From Clostridium sp. OS1-26 (GTDB lineage Bacteria > Bacillota > Clostridia > Clostridiales > Clostridiaceae), in the NCBI RefSeq assembly GCF_030915445.1, contig NZ_CP133264.1, forward strand, positions 682,001-746,000: a stretch of 64,000 bases of DNA. Direction: 5' to 3'. The position numbers were made by a program, and so were the translations under genes. The notes below the pieces were generated by a model. It saw only the letters and a list, made by a program, of their open reading frames with translations, was not told where the DNA came from and did not search any database. This document shows positions 9,717 through 18,962 of this stretch, piece by piece. How positions within the stretch are numbered: position 1 is the stretch's first letter; every line of letters starts with the position of its first letter.

Positions 9717-11006
9717 TTATCCTCTCCAATCAATGAGACATTCTACATTGCTTACATCAAAACATGGGATATTTAGTTTTTCTCTAACCAGTTTTCTCTC
9801 AGCAAAGGAATTATCAATAAATATACTTTTTTTATCGATATCCATATGCTTATATTTAAAATCACTTGGATCTACTTCAATAATTTTATCAAATAGCTTA
9901 TCTGATATCTTTAAGTTCTTAAGCGTTTCCTCAATACTATTTTCATGCTTAGTTATTAATATTATCTCTTTATTATTATTTAAACACTGGTATAAGAACA
10001 TAAACATATACTGATTATAATACTTTTTATCAAAAACAAGCGTATCATCAAAATCAATATATACTCTTTCATATTCAATATCTAATTTATATCTATTTAT
10101 TAGTATTCTATCTACCTCTATATCATAACTATTAGGCAAAATATCTATATCTTCCTCACTAAAATCTAATGTAGATAACAATGGAAAATTAACATCTAAA
10201 TTTCTACTTAAGCAAGAGGTACCAGCAAGTCTTGTAGATATCTCTAATAATTTATATTTTTGATTTTTATCTTTTTTTAGTTGAAAAAACCAATATCCTC
10301 TAAAACTTAATTCTTTATTTATTATATCAGCTATTTTATAAACTTCATTTTCAACACTTATTTTTTTAGAATTTACACTCATTCCTGCTAAAATTCTCTC
10401 TCTAGTTCTTGCACATATAAACCGTAAATCTGACTTTCTATCTGTAAAACAATCTACCGAAATTTCTTCTCCTGGCAAGTATTCACATATTAGTAGTTTA
10501 GGATTTTTATTAATGTAAAATTCTAATTCTTTTCTATTACTAGCTAAAAAGGTTCCTTTCCCGCCTTGTCCATCATCAGGTTTTAGAAAAACAGGAAAAT
10601 TGTTAACTTCATCAGTACTGTTGTAAACTGATGGAATGAAATCATATTTTTTAAATTTATTATAAATTAGAGATTTATAACGGCAAGCTTTAGTTGTTTC
10701 TAAATTTGAACATACTATCTTTGGCAAAATATTTTTTTCATTTTTCATTAAATACATTGCTACTGTATCATGAGTTGGAATAACGAAATCAATATTATAT
10801 TTTTTAATTACTTTATTAAACTCATCAATGAAGTTTTCTTCAGCTATATTGGGTAACCCTCCTATATAGTTCTTATATATATATCTTCCATGATCTTCGA
10901 CACTTGAGGCACCAAATAACTCAATTCTCAAACAACTTCTAAGTGCAAAATTTATATCAACTGCCATAACTGACCCACAAGGGAAAACTAAAACTCTTTT
11001 TTTCAA
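9717..11006 (-). CDS. ATP-grasp ligase fused to C-terminal HAD-like domain
   Basis: About 430 aa. The N-terminal two thirds match an ATP-grasp carboxylate-amine/thiol ligase: RVLVFPCGSVMAVD start, YDFIPSVYN, FLKPDDGQGGKGTF (glycine-rich ATP loop), LICEYLPGEEISVDCF, and LLEISTRLAGTS (metal-binding region). From about residue 310 a HAD-like segment begins with IDFDDTLVFDKK, followed by ILITKHE and FIDNSFAERK. The TTG at 11006 follows GGGTGG at 5 nt; a GTG at 11015 is the alternative. It is last in an operon with WbqC and a sugar aminotransferase, suggesting it attaches a carboxylic or amino acid to the amino sugar (inference). Confidence 0.75.
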   Translation of the reverse strand: MKKRVLVFPCGSVMAVDINFALRSCLRIELFGASSVEDHGRYIYKNYIGGLPNIAEENFIDEFNKVIKKYNIDFVIPTHDTVAMYLMKNEKNILPKIVCSNLETTKACRYKSLIYNKFKKYDFIPSVYNSTDEVNNFPVFLKPDDGQGGKGTFLASNRKELEFYINKNPKLLICEYLPGEEISVDCFTDRKSDLRFICARTRERILAGMSVNSKKISVENEVYKIADIINKELSFRGYWFFQLKKDKNQKYKLLEISTRLAGTSCLSRNLDVNFPLLSTLDFSEEDIDILPNSYDIEVDRILINRYKLDIEYERVYIDFDDTLVFDKKYYNQYMFMFLYQCLNNNKEIILITKHENSIEETLKNLKISDKLFDKIIEVDPSDFKYKHMDIDKKSIFIDNSFAERKLVREKLNIPCFDVSNVECLIDWRG

Positions 11007-11022
11007 AGTATCCACCCACTCA

Positions 11023-11724
11023 TCATATCAACTGATATTCATCTAATAACCTTTTTGTTTCTTCTTTAGAATTAAACATCAGTACATCGATTATTGATAA
11101 ACTTTGTATAAAATTATTGTTAAATTGTTTATATTTTATATCCTTCATCTTTATAAAATTAAGTTTAATATTATTTTTTTCAAAGTTATCTTTTGAATAC
11201 AACTGTATTCCACCAATAGGATTAATATACCAAGAAGATTTCAAACATTTATTTATTCCAATTACTCTTTCTTCTCCTTTTAAACTATTATTTTTGCATA
11301 ACTTAGAAGACATACTAATATCGGATTCAATTCCTATATAGTTGCAAATCTCTATAATACTCATCGTGTTAAACTCAGAAACATTTTTTATATTTTGCTT
11401 TAATATATTTATTATAAGTTTATAAATATCATGAAAGTTTGGTGATTTTTTATAGGCAATTTCTATATTCCTTAACAATTTATTTGACTCTTGCTCAAAA
11501 TTGCTAGCATAATATCTTTCATTAATATTTTTGTAATAATGCTCCTTCTTTACACTAAATGTAAAATTAAATTTAGTGTTATTAATTAAAATGCTATTTC
11601 TATTTATCCAACCACCTTTAATATATTGAACATCATCATGGATAACAAATTTGTCCACAGCATTTATAAGTTGAAAATATCCTAAATACGGAAATAAATA
11701 CGGTTGCATTATACCAACTTTCAT
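11023..11724 (-). CDS. WbqC family protein
   Basis: 233 aa. The start MKVGIMQPYLFPYLGYFQLI, then DKFVIHDDVQYIKGGWINRN and later WYINPIGG, is diagnostic of the WbqC-like family (PF08889), which is found in O-antigen and amino-sugar gene clusters. Its chemistry is poorly defined, but genetic context ties it to acylation of amino-deoxysugars. Its ATG overlaps the stop of the upstream aminotransferase (TAATG), so the two are translationally coupled; the ATP-grasp gene follows within about 15 nt. Confidence 0.85.
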   Translation of the reverse strand: MKVGIMQPYLFPYLGYFQLINAVDKFVIHDDVQYIKGGWINRNSILINNTKFNFTFSVKKEHYYKNINERYYASNFEQESNKLLRNIEIAYKKSPNFHDIYKLIINILKQNIKNVSEFNTMSIIEICNYIGIESDISMSSKLCKNNSLKGEERVIGINKCLKSSWYINPIGGIQLYSKDNFEKNNIKLNFIKMKDIKYKQFNNNFIQSLSIIDVLMFNSKEETKRLLDEYQLI

Positions 11725-12797
11725 TATATAACCTCTTTTAGTATTCTTATTATATTATCTAATTCCTTTTCACCTAAAGTATCATATATAGGTAAACATA
11801 ATATTCTGCTGGAAATACTACTAGACACTGGAACTACAAATTTTTTGCTAATATACGGCAATGTGTTCAATGATGGGTAAAAATATCTTCTTGGATTAAT
11901 TTGATTTTGATTTAAATTTTCTTTTGCTCTTAAAAGAGTTTCTTCTGAATCAAAAACGACTGGAAAATATGCATAATTCGGTGTACTATGAATGTTTTGT
12001 TTTTGTAACTGTAATTCTTTAGGTAAATTATTAGCATAATAATCATATACTCTTTTTCTTCCATCTAAAATATCTTGCATATTATCTAACACACATAACC
12101 CCATAGCTGCTTGAAACTCATTCATTTTAGAATTTGTTCCTAAGATTTCTACTCGTTCTCCGTCTCTTATTCCGAAGCTAACCATTACCTTGACTTTTTC
12201 ATATAATTCGTCATTATTTACAACAATAGCTCCTCCTTCAATAGTATGAAAGAGTTTTGTGCTATGAAAACTTATAGTAGATATATCTCCATAACTTAGA
12301 ATGCTTTTTCCTTTATAGTTTACTCCAAAAGCATGCGCTGCATCATAAATAACTTTTAGCTTATGCTGCTTAGCAATATTCTCAATTTTATCAATCTCAC
12401 ATGCATTTCCAAATACATGTACTGGGACTATAGCACAAGTTTCATCTTCAATTAAACAACTAATTTTAGAATAATCCATATTAAATGTTTCTCTATCAAT
12501 ATCTACATACTTTGGTCTTAAGCCTTCCCATACAAGACTACTTGATGTAGCTGCAAAACTAAATGGAGTTGTTAATACTTCTCCTTTCAATTCTAATGCT
12601 TTATATGCAATCTGAAGTGCTAAAGTTCCATTTGAAACTAAGACTAGATTTTTTACGCCTAGATATTCTTCAAGTCTCCTTTGTAATTCTTGAACAAACT
12701 GTCCATTATTAGTTAACCATCCTGATTCAAATATTTTATCAATATATTTTTTATATTTATTTATATCTGGCAAATGAGATTTTGTAACATTAATCAT
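11724..12797 (-). CDS. DegT/DnrJ/EryC1/StrS family sugar aminotransferase
   Basis: 357 aa, full length. PLP-dependent fold type I enzyme that aminates keto-sugars bound to a nucleotide. Seen: LVLVSNGTLALQIAYKALEL, TTPFSFAATSSSLVWEG, VPVHVFGNACEIDKIE, IYDAAHAFGVNY, and the PLP-lysine region SFHSTKLFHTIEGGAIV. With RfbB nearby it could form dTDP-4-amino-4,6-dideoxyhexose (viosamine-like, as in anthrose precursors); this is inference from context. First gene of a three-gene operon with WbqC and ATP-grasp/HAD. Confidence 0.88.
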   Translation of the reverse strand: MINVTKSHLPDINKYKKYIDKIFESGWLTNNGQFVQELQRRLEEYLGVKNLVLVSNGTLALQIAYKALELKGEVLTTPFSFAATSSSLVWEGLRPKYVDIDRETFNMDYSKISCLIEDETCAIVPVHVFGNACEIDKIENIAKQHKLKVIYDAAHAFGVNYKGKSILSYGDISTISFHSTKLFHTIEGGAIVVNNDELYEKVKVMVSFGIRDGERVEILGTNSKMNEFQAAMGLCVLDNMQDILDGRKRVYDYYANNLPKELQLQKQNIHSTPNYAYFPVVFDSEETLLRAKENLNQNQINPRRYFYPSLNTLPYISKKFVVPVSSSISSRILCLPIYDTLGEKELDNIIRILKEVI

Positions 12798-12983
12798 TTT
12801 ATCAACCAGCCTTCTGTCCTATTATTAAATATTATAAACATGTTAATGACAATTTTTTACACAGAATCTCTTTAAACAGTTAAACTATGCTAAATATTGT
12901 TTTTTATATAAAATATTTTCCTATGTTAATCTATTCAGAAATATATTATTTTGTGAAACGAAACTAATTTTTAAATTAAAATA

Positions 12984-13028
12984 AAAGATAACAAAAGCTA
13001 TTATTAATACTGTGCTTTTGCTATCTTT
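12984..13028 (-). terminator. terminator after glycosyltransferase 13037-14026
   Basis: Stem AAAGATAACAAAAGC / GCTTTTGCTATCTTT with a 15-nt loop and one mismatch, placed just past the stop of the minus-strand glycosyltransferase and followed on that strand by a T-rich run. Confidence 0.6.
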
Positions 13029-13036
13029 CATTCCTT

Positions 13037-14026
13037 TTATTTTATAATTTGATTATAACTATTGTATAATTCTTTTATACACCTTTCCCAATTAAAGTTA
13101 TCTAGAGTATATTTTTTCAATATTTCAGTTTTAGGTTTCTTAATGCTCCTTACAATTGCTTCGGTAATGCTCTCTTGATTATAAGGATTACAATATTCAG
13201 CCATGTTTTTAAAATATTCCTTTGAACTACCTTCACTGGTAGATACTATATTACATCCAGCAGCTGCTGCTTCTAACGAAGAGAGTCCAGGTGTTTCGAC
13301 AAAACTAGGTAATACATGTATTTTACAAAATCTATACGCATTGTATATATTGTAACTATCCATAAATCCTAAATATTTAACATTACTATAATTTATACAT
13401 TTATTAAAATATTCCTTGTCGTTAACATTGCCAATAAGAACTAACTGTAATCCTAAATCATTACATACTTTTGCAAGTATAAGCTGATTTTTTCTATGAC
13501 AAATTCTGCCTACACACAATACGTAATTATTTAATTCAAACCTCTCCTTAAAATTATAGAGAGGAACATCTTCACTTTCTACTTCAACACCATTATAGAT
13601 AACATTATATGATATCCAATCACCAAACTCTTTTTTTATAGTATCGCCTTCCATTTTACTATTAGGATATATCATCTTGCATCCTTTTAGTATTTCTAAC
13701 CTATAAGCTTTGCATTTATCCCAAAGTTTTATATTCTCTAAATCATTAACATAATTATAATATTTTTTTAAATCCCAATATACAGAAGATAGCACTATTG
13801 TTTTCTTATATGTCTTTGCTCTCTTATAGTAGCTATAAGTTTCACCTATTCTTGTTAGGTTAAATAGATGTACTATATTATATTTAGAGTAATTTACTAT
13901 TGAACCATCATTTATATCTACCTCTACGCCCATTTTTCTCAAATATTGTGCTGTTTTTAATACTTGCATTGAATCTCCAGCAAAGTTTCTACAATAATCG
14001 CTCCTTATACATAATAATACCTTCAT
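13037..14026 (-). CDS. GT4-type glycosyltransferase
   Basis: 329 aa. GT-B fold: the N-terminal half starts MKVLLCIRSDYCRNFAGDSM, and the C-terminal half has YVLCVGRICHRKNQLIL, LVLIGNVNDKEYF, VKYLGFMD and VLPSFVETPGLSSLEAAAAGCNIVSTSEGSSKEYF, the E-x7-E nucleotide-sugar site of GT4 enzymes. The ATG follows AGGAGGATTGCT. It is divergent from the first collagen-like gene. Donor and acceptor are unknown; context suggests spore-surface glycan synthesis. Confidence 0.82.
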   Translation of the reverse strand: MKVLLCIRSDYCRNFAGDSMQVLKTAQYLRKMGVEVDINDGSIVNYSKYNIVHLFNLTRIGETYSYYKRAKTYKKTIVLSSVYWDLKKYYNYVNDLENIKLWDKCKAYRLEILKGCKMIYPNSKMEGDTIKKEFGDWISYNVIYNGVEVESEDVPLYNFKERFELNNYVLCVGRICHRKNQLILAKVCNDLGLQLVLIGNVNDKEYFNKCINYSNVKYLGFMDSYNIYNAYRFCKIHVLPSFVETPGLSSLEAAAAGCNIVSTSEGSSKEYFKNMAEYCNPYNQESITEAIVRSIKKPKTEILKKYTLDNFNWERCIKELYNSYNQIIK

Positions 14027-14164
14027 AGCAATCCTCCTAAATAAGTTGCTAATTTGTAAATGTTCTTAAAATATTACTATGCAGCTATTTATCTAATTAT
14101 CACGCTTTACTGCTAGTAATTTATTTATAATAATTTAAGCATCTAAAGTTTAATTATTTTGTGT

Positions 14165-14190
14165 ACGATTTTACAACAAAAACATATATT
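14165..14190 (+). promoter_or_regulatory. SigK/SigE-type promoter for collagen-like gene 1
   Basis: AC (14165-14166), 16-nt spacer, CATATATT (14183-14190). This fits the mother-cell sigma-factor pattern (-35 AC, -10 CATANNNT). The same TGTACGATTTTAYAAYAAAA context precedes the second collagen-like gene, so the block is conserved between paralogs. Confidence 0.6.
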
Positions 14191-14254
14191 GTAGTATGTC
14201 AAGTTAAAATAATTGACAGAAAACAGTATAAAAAAATAAAGGGGTGTAAAAACC

Positions 14255-15799
14255 ATGCCATTTGTACAAGTTATTCCTAGTGATGATGCGTATATATCTC
14301 AATTTTACTCCAATACTAACTTTGGCAGTTCACAAAGTTTATTTACAGGAAAATACCTTCAAGCTAGTGATTCATATAGAAGCTTGTTAAAGTTTAATTT
14401 AACTAACGTTATTCCTCCAGATAACATTATACTAAGTGCTACGTTAAATTTATTTGTTTATAGAAAAGATAAAACTGATGCTGAACTATCACCGCAAACT
14501 GTTAACGTATTTACAAACACAAGTAATTTCTCTCAAAACACAGTTACTTGGAACAATGCACCTGCATTGAGTTCAACCCCATATTCTATAAATGTAACTG
14601 ACGTAGATGTTAACAATTTTATTAGTATCAATATAACTAACCTAGTGGTTAATTGGTTCTATAATTTATTACCAAATAACGGTATAACTCTAGTTGGAAT
14701 AGAGAATGTTATCGATTCTATAATAGGTTATAGATCTACTGAATGGTCTACAATGGGACAAAGACCTTTCTTAAATATAGAATATGATATATCAGGCCCA
14801 ATTGGACCAACTGGTCCTACTGGCCCTCAAGGACCGACAGGTCCAACAGGTGCTACTGGTCCTACTGGAGCCACTGGTGCTACTGGTCCTACTGGAGCCA
14901 CTGGTGCTGCAGGCGCTACAGGTCCTACTGGAGCTGCAGGTACAACAGGTGCTACTGGTCCTACTGGAGCCACCGGGGCTGCTGGTGCTACCGGCGCTAC
15001 AGGTGCTGCTGGCGCTACTGGAGCCACTGGGGCTGCAGGCGCTACAGGCGCTGCTGGAGCCACTGGGGCTGCAGGCGCTACTGGTGCTACTGGGGCTGCA
15101 GGTGCAACAGGCGCTACTGGTGCTACTGGGGCTACTGGGGCTGCAGGTGCAACAGGCGCTACTGGTGCCGCTGGGGCTGACGGTGCAACAGGCGCTACTG
15201 GTGCAACAGGCGCTACTGGTGCAACAGGCGCTACTGGTGCCACTGGGGCCGCAGGCGCTACAGGCGCTACTGGTGCTACCGGCGCTACTGGTGCCACTGG
15301 GGCCGCAGGCGCTACTGGTGCTACCGGCGCTACTGGTGCCACTGGGGCCGCAGGCGCTACAGGCGCTACTGGTGCTACCGGTGCCACTGGGGCTGGGCTA
15401 GCTGCATCTGGTTATATCTATGAACTTGCAACAATTGCTGATGCTACAGTTGTAGGTGGAGCAGATGTTCCATTCTCTAATAATGGTCCACTAAGTAATA
15501 TAACTCACACTGCTGGAACTACTACTATCACTGTAAGCAATTCAGGCGTATATCAAATTAACTATGGAATTAATATTACAGCGGGTGTAGGATCCCAGTT
15601 GGCAATCGCTGTAAATGGTGCCGTAAATGCATCTACTCCTGTTGCTGCTCTTGTTTCTGTTGGCGAAATATCAGGTAGTGCAATACTAACCCTTGCTGCC
15701 GGCGATGTAATTACTTTACGAAACAACTCAGCTACACCTCTTACTATGACATTAGCTCCTGCAGTTGGTGCGCAGTTAACTCTTATGAAATTAAATTAG
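14255..15799 (+). CDS. DNRLRE-collagen-BclA-like spore surface protein 1
   Basis: 514 aa in three parts. Residues 1-180 are a DNRLRE-type beta domain ([58 protein letters not shown]). Residues 181 to about 381 are some 67 uninterrupted Gly-X-Y triplets, mostly GAT and GPT with Thr in the Y position. Residues 382-514 form a hydrophobic beta-rich tail like the trimerising C-terminal domain of BclA. There is no signal peptide, as expected for exosporium proteins assembled from the mother cell. The Thr-rich collagen region is a likely O-glycosylation target. Ribosome site AAAGGGGTG; a strong terminator follows; a GT2-TPR gene is next. Confidence 0.85.
   Translation: MPFVQVIPSDDAYISQFYSNTNFGSSQSLFTGKYLQASDSYRSLLKFNLTNVIPPDNIILSATLNLFVYRKDKTDAELSPQTVNVFTNTSNFSQNTVTWNNAPALSSTPYSINVTDVDVNNFISINITNLVVNWFYNLLPNNGITLVGIENVIDSIIGYRSTEWSTMGQRPFLNIEYDISGPIGPTGPTGPQGPTGPTGATGPTGATGATGPTGATGAAGATGPTGAAGTTGATGPTGATGAAGATGATGAAGATGATGAAGATGAAGATGAAGATGATGAAGATGATGATGATGAAGATGATGAAGADGATGATGATGATGATGATGATGAAGATGATGATGATGATGAAGATGATGATGATGAAGATGATGATGATGAGLAASGYIYELATIADATVVGGADVPFSNNGPLSNITHTAGTTTITVSNSGVYQINYGINITAGVGSQLAIAVNGAVNASTPVAALVSVGEISGSAILTLAAGDVITLRNNSATPLTMTLAPAVGAQLTLMKLN
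14795..15394 (+). repeat. collagen-like Gly-X-Thr coding repeat 1
   Basis: Tandem 9-bp-based codon repeats (GGT-GCT-ACT and variants), much richer in G+C than the surroundings. Simple tandem structure makes strain-to-strain length variation likely. Long open frames on the opposite strand and in frame +2 are artefacts of this composition. Confidence 0.9.
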
Positions 15800-15808
15800 T
15801 CTATATTG

Positions 15809-15846
15809 GGAAGCCTTATGCATTAGTGCATAAGGCTTCCTCTTTT
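15809..15846 (+). terminator. terminator after collagen-like gene 1
   Basis: Perfect 14-bp stem GGAAGCCTTATGCA / TGCATAAGGCTTCC with a TTAG loop, followed by TCTTTT, ten bases past the stop codon. Confidence 0.85.
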
Positions 15847-15874
15847 AAATTTTAAAGACTTTACCAAGTTATAA

Positions 15875-15902
15875 ACATTTGACCCATGTGTAACATAATA
15901 TA
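15875..15902 (+). promoter_or_regulatory. possible SigK-type promoter for GT2-TPR gene
   Basis: AC (15875-15876), 17-nt spacer, CATAATATA (15894-15902), which matches the SigK -10 pattern CATANNNTA exactly. It lies between the terminator of collagen-like gene 1 and the next gene. Confidence 0.45.
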
Positions 15903-15973
15903 AACTATAAAGTATTTATTTAGATATGTTATTTAATTTAGATAATTAACATAATTAAGGAGGAGATGAGCTC

Positions 15974-17053
15974 TTGGAAAATCTTATAACTGTAAGCTTA
16001 TGTATGATAGTAAAAAATGAAGAAGACACTATAGCTAGATGCCTAGACTCAGTAAAAGACCTAGTGGATGAAATCATAATAGTTGATACAGGATCTACAG
16101 ATAAAACTAAAACTATAGTAAGTAAATACACTACTAAAATTTATGATTTCCAATGGATAGATGATTTTGCCGCAGCCCGTAATTTTGCTTGCAGCAAAGC
16201 TTCTATGGATTATATTTTTATACTAGATGCTGACGATTTTTTATCTGAAGAAGACAGAGATAAATTTAAAGAACTAAGAAATTTAATAGATCTATCTATA
16301 GATGCTATGACTATGAACTGTATCCTTGCTAAAGACTGCGATGGTAATATTACTTATAGTGTACGATCAATTAGACTTCTAAAACGTATAAACAATTTCC
16401 AATGGATAGGTGCTGTCCATGAATATCCTCAAATACAGGGTAAAATTATAGACAGTGATGTTTCTATAATCCATAGCAAAATACATCACTCTCCTGATAG
16501 AAATCTTTTAATATATGAAAATCGCTTAAAAAAAGGCGAAACATTTTCTCCTAGAGATTTATATTATTACGCCAATGAATTGTTTGATCATAGAATATTT
16601 GAAAAAGCTGTTGAATATTATAAAAAATTTTTAGACATAGAAAATACTTGGGTAGAAGATAGAATAGGTGCCTGCGGTAAACTAGCGGATTGCTATTATA
16701 ATTTAGGTGATATCGAGCAAATGGATAAATATATATATAAATCTTTTGATTTTGATCTTCCAAGAGCTGAATTCTGCTGTCGTTTAGGTTATAAATATCT
16801 ATCTAAAAATATGTTTAATCAAGCAGTATTTTGGTATAAACTAGCTACCCAGTTAGAAAAGCCTAATACCTGGGGTTTGATAAATAATGATTGTTGGACA
16901 TGGTTACCTCATTTACAACTGTGCCTTTGCTATGATAGACTAGGAAACCATAGATTAGCATATGAGCATAATGAACTTGCTAGAACCTTTAAGCCTAATG
17001 ATGAAAGAATATTATATAATAAGAAATACTTTGAAAGTCTAGGATTTAAATAA
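15974..17053 (+). CDS. GT2 glycosyltransferase with C-terminal TPR-like region
   Basis: 359 aa. The N-terminal GT2 domain has VSLCMIVKNEEDTIARCLDS, DEIIIVDTGSTDKTK, DFAAARNFA and the metal-binding ILDADDFL; GAVHEYPQI lies near residue 155. From about residue 200 the sequence is helical and TPR-like (YYYANELFDHRIFEKAVEYYKKFL, QAVFWYKLATQLEK). This layout is seen in protein glycosyltransferases such as SunS. TTG start at 15974 with an AAGGAGGAG site upstream; a nearby ATG is out of frame. It lies between the two collagen-like genes, which are its likely acceptors (inference). It is related to the 61,890 enzyme. Confidence 0.82.
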   Translation: MENLITVSLCMIVKNEEDTIARCLDSVKDLVDEIIIVDTGSTDKTKTIVSKYTTKIYDFQWIDDFAAARNFACSKASMDYIFILDADDFLSEEDRDKFKELRNLIDLSIDAMTMNCILAKDCDGNITYSVRSIRLLKRINNFQWIGAVHEYPQIQGKIIDSDVSIIHSKIHHSPDRNLLIYENRLKKGETFSPRDLYYYANELFDHRIFEKAVEYYKKFLDIENTWVEDRIGACGKLADCYYNLGDIEQMDKYIYKSFDFDLPRAEFCCRLGYKYLSKNMFNQAVFWYKLATQLEKPNTWGLINNDCWTWLPHLQLCLCYDRLGNHRLAYEHNELARTFKPNDERILYNKKYFESLGFK

Positions 17054-17100
17054 TAATCTTCTATAGATAAACTAACTAGAAAGCTTTATATGTTTTATGT

Positions 17101-17126
17101 ACGATTTTATAATAAAAACATATATT
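17101..17126 (+). promoter_or_regulatory. SigK/SigE-type promoter for collagen-like gene 2
   Basis: AC (17101-17102), 16-nt spacer, CATATATT (17119-17126), in a block nearly identical to the promoter of collagen-like gene 1. Confidence 0.6.
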
Positions 17127-17207
17127 GTATCATGGAATACTAAGGTAATTGACAGAAAAGATGAGCACGAAAGAAAGAATATGAAAAAGTAAAGGAGAGT
17201 AAGAATC

Positions 17208-18791
17208 ATGTCATTTGTACAAGTTATTCCTAGTGATGATGCGTATATATCTCAATTTTACTCTAATACCAACTTTGGCAGTTCACAAAGTTTATTTACA
17301 GGAAAATACCTTCAAGCTAGTGATTCATATAGAAGCTTGTTAAAGTTTAATTTAGCTAACATTATTCCTCTAGGTAACATTATACTAAGTGCCACGTTAA
17401 ATTTATTTGTTTATAGAAAAGATAAAACAGATGCTGAACTATCACCGCAAACTGTTAACGTATTTACAAATACAAGTAATTTCTCTCAAAACACAGTTAC
17501 TTGGAACAATGCACCTGCATTGAGTCCAACCCTATATTCTATAAATGTAACTAACATGGATGTTAACAATTTTATTAGTATCGATATAACTAATCTAGTG
17601 GTTAATTGGTTCTATAATTTATCACCAAATAACGGTATAACTCTAGTCGGAATAGAGAATACTCTTGATTCTATCATAGGTTATAGATCTACTGAATGGA
17701 CTACAGTGGGACAAAGGCCTTTCTTAAATATAGAATATGATATATCAGGCCCAATTGGGCCAACAGGCCCTACTGGCCCTCAGGGACCGACAGGTGCTAC
17801 CGGTGTTACTGGTCCTACTGGTGCCACTGGAGCTACAGGTTCAACAGGTGCTACTGGTCCTGCTGGTGCAACTGGAGCTACAGGTTCAACAGGTGCTACT
17901 GGTCCTACTGGGGCTGCAGGAGCAACAGGTGCTGCTGGGGCTGACGGTGCTACAGGCGCTACCGGTCCTGCTGGTGCCACTGGGGCTGCTGGCTCAACAG
18001 GTGCTACCGGTCCTACTGGTGCAACTGGGGCTGCTGGCTCAACAGGTGCTACCGGTCCTACTGGTGCAACTGGGGCTGCTGGCTCAACAGGTGCTACCGG
18101 TCCTACTGGTGCAACTGGGGCTGATGGCTCAACAGGTGCTACAGGCGCTACCGGTCCTGCTGGTGCAACTGGGGCTGATGGCTCAACAGGTGCTACAGGC
18201 GCTACCGGTCCTGCTGGTGCAACTGGGGCTGCTGGCTCAACAGGTGCTACCGGTCCTACTGGTGCAACTGGGGCTGCTGGCTCAACAGGTGCTACCGGTC
18301 CTACTGGTGCAACTGGGGCTGCTGGCTCAACAGGTGCTACCGGTCCTACTGGTGCAACTGGGGCTGCTGGCACAACAGGCGCTACCGGTCCTGCGAATGG
18401 TTTAATATCTGGGTTATCAGCTATAAATACTGGGGCAACTACTATAAACGCAGGGACTCCTGTTTCATTTGGTAATCCAGTATCGAGTTTTGGATCTACA
18501 ATTTCGCAAATAAACCCCTACACATTCCAGATAAATGGTCCTGGCAGCTTTAGCGTAACTTTCCTCCTATATTCTAATAATGTATCTGCTCTTGCTGGAG
18601 CTGAGATACAAGTTGATGGAATTTCAACAGGCGGAACATTTATCTTAGTAAATTCAGGAACACCTATAGTTGGCCAAGGATTATTTACTGCCACTTCCGG
18701 CAATCACGATATACAAATAGTTGTTACTGGAAATAATCTATCCTTGTCATCCGGAGATAATGCAAGTATAATCATTGAACAAGTTCATTAA
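17208..18791 (+). CDS. DNRLRE-collagen-BclA-like spore surface protein 2
   Basis: 527 aa with the same plan as the gene at 14,255. Residues 1-180 are a DNRLRE domain almost identical to paralog 1. Residues 181 to about 396 are Gly-X-Y triplets. Residues 397-527 are a beta-rich BclA-type tail ([46 protein letters not shown]) unlike that of paralog 1. The collagen part is built from near-identical 15-residue units [15 protein letters not shown] (three, then two 18-residue variants, then three). The shared head with different tails suggests recent duplication and tail exchange. Ribosome site AAAGGAGAG; a terminator follows. Confidence 0.85.
   Translation: MSFVQVIPSDDAYISQFYSNTNFGSSQSLFTGKYLQASDSYRSLLKFNLANIIPLGNIILSATLNLFVYRKDKTDAELSPQTVNVFTNTSNFSQNTVTWNNAPALSPTLYSINVTNMDVNNFISIDITNLVVNWFYNLSPNNGITLVGIENTLDSIIGYRSTEWTTVGQRPFLNIEYDISGPIGPTGPTGPQGPTGATGVTGPTGATGATGSTGATGPAGATGATGSTGATGPTGAAGATGAAGADGATGATGPAGATGAAGSTGATGPTGATGAAGSTGATGPTGATGAAGSTGATGPTGATGADGSTGATGATGPAGATGADGSTGATGATGPAGATGAAGSTGATGPTGATGAAGSTGATGPTGATGAAGSTGATGPTGATGAAGTTGATGPANGLISGLSAINTGATTINAGTPVSFGNPVSSFGSTISQINPYTFQINGPGSFSVTFLLYSNNVSALAGAEIQVDGISTGGTFILVNSGTPIVGQGLFTATSGNHDIQIVVTGNNLSLSSGDNASIIIEQVH
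17748..18392 (+). repeat. collagen-like coding repeat 2 (45-bp and 54-bp units)
   Basis: Near-identical 45-bp tandem units encoding [15 protein letters not shown] flank two 54-bp units encoding [18 protein letters not shown]. High identity between units favours slippage or recombination. Confidence 0.9.
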
Positions 18792-18805
18792 AATAATTTT
18801 ATTAA

Positions 18806-18826
18806 GGCTCAGCACTTTGCTGAGCC
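18806..18826 (+). terminator. terminator after collagen-like gene 2
   Basis: Perfect 9-bp stem GGCTCAGCA / TGCTGAGCC with a CTT loop, 14 bases past the stop. The T-run is poor on this strand, but an A/T-rich stretch precedes it. Confidence 0.7.
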
Positions 18827-18851
18827 CTCTACAGTTATGAAGAGTTCAATA

Positions 18852-18887
18852 TAAAGGACTATGCATTATATAATACATAGCCCTTTA
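18852..18887 (-). terminator. terminator after glycosyltransferase 18963-19958
   Basis: Stem TAAAGGACTATG / CATAGCCCTTTA (one mismatch) with an AT-rich loop, downstream of the minus-strand glycosyltransferase and convergent with the terminator at 18,806. Confidence 0.55.
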
Positions 18888-18962
18888 AACGATATCGCTA
18901 ATACTATTTAATTCCTTAAGCTCTAAACGTACATATTAAATTCTATTATAATATATTTAACC

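Noticed and set aside
14784..15401. Long open frames overlapping collagen repeat 1 in another plus frame and on the minus strand (Ala-Pro-Val repeats)
   Set aside because: They arise from the 9-bp codon repeat; no ribosome site, and the collagen frame has domains on both sides.
17737..18405. Open frames overlapping collagen repeat 2 in other frames
   Set aside because: Same composition artefact; the Gly-X-Y frame is continuous with the DNRLRE and C-terminal domains.
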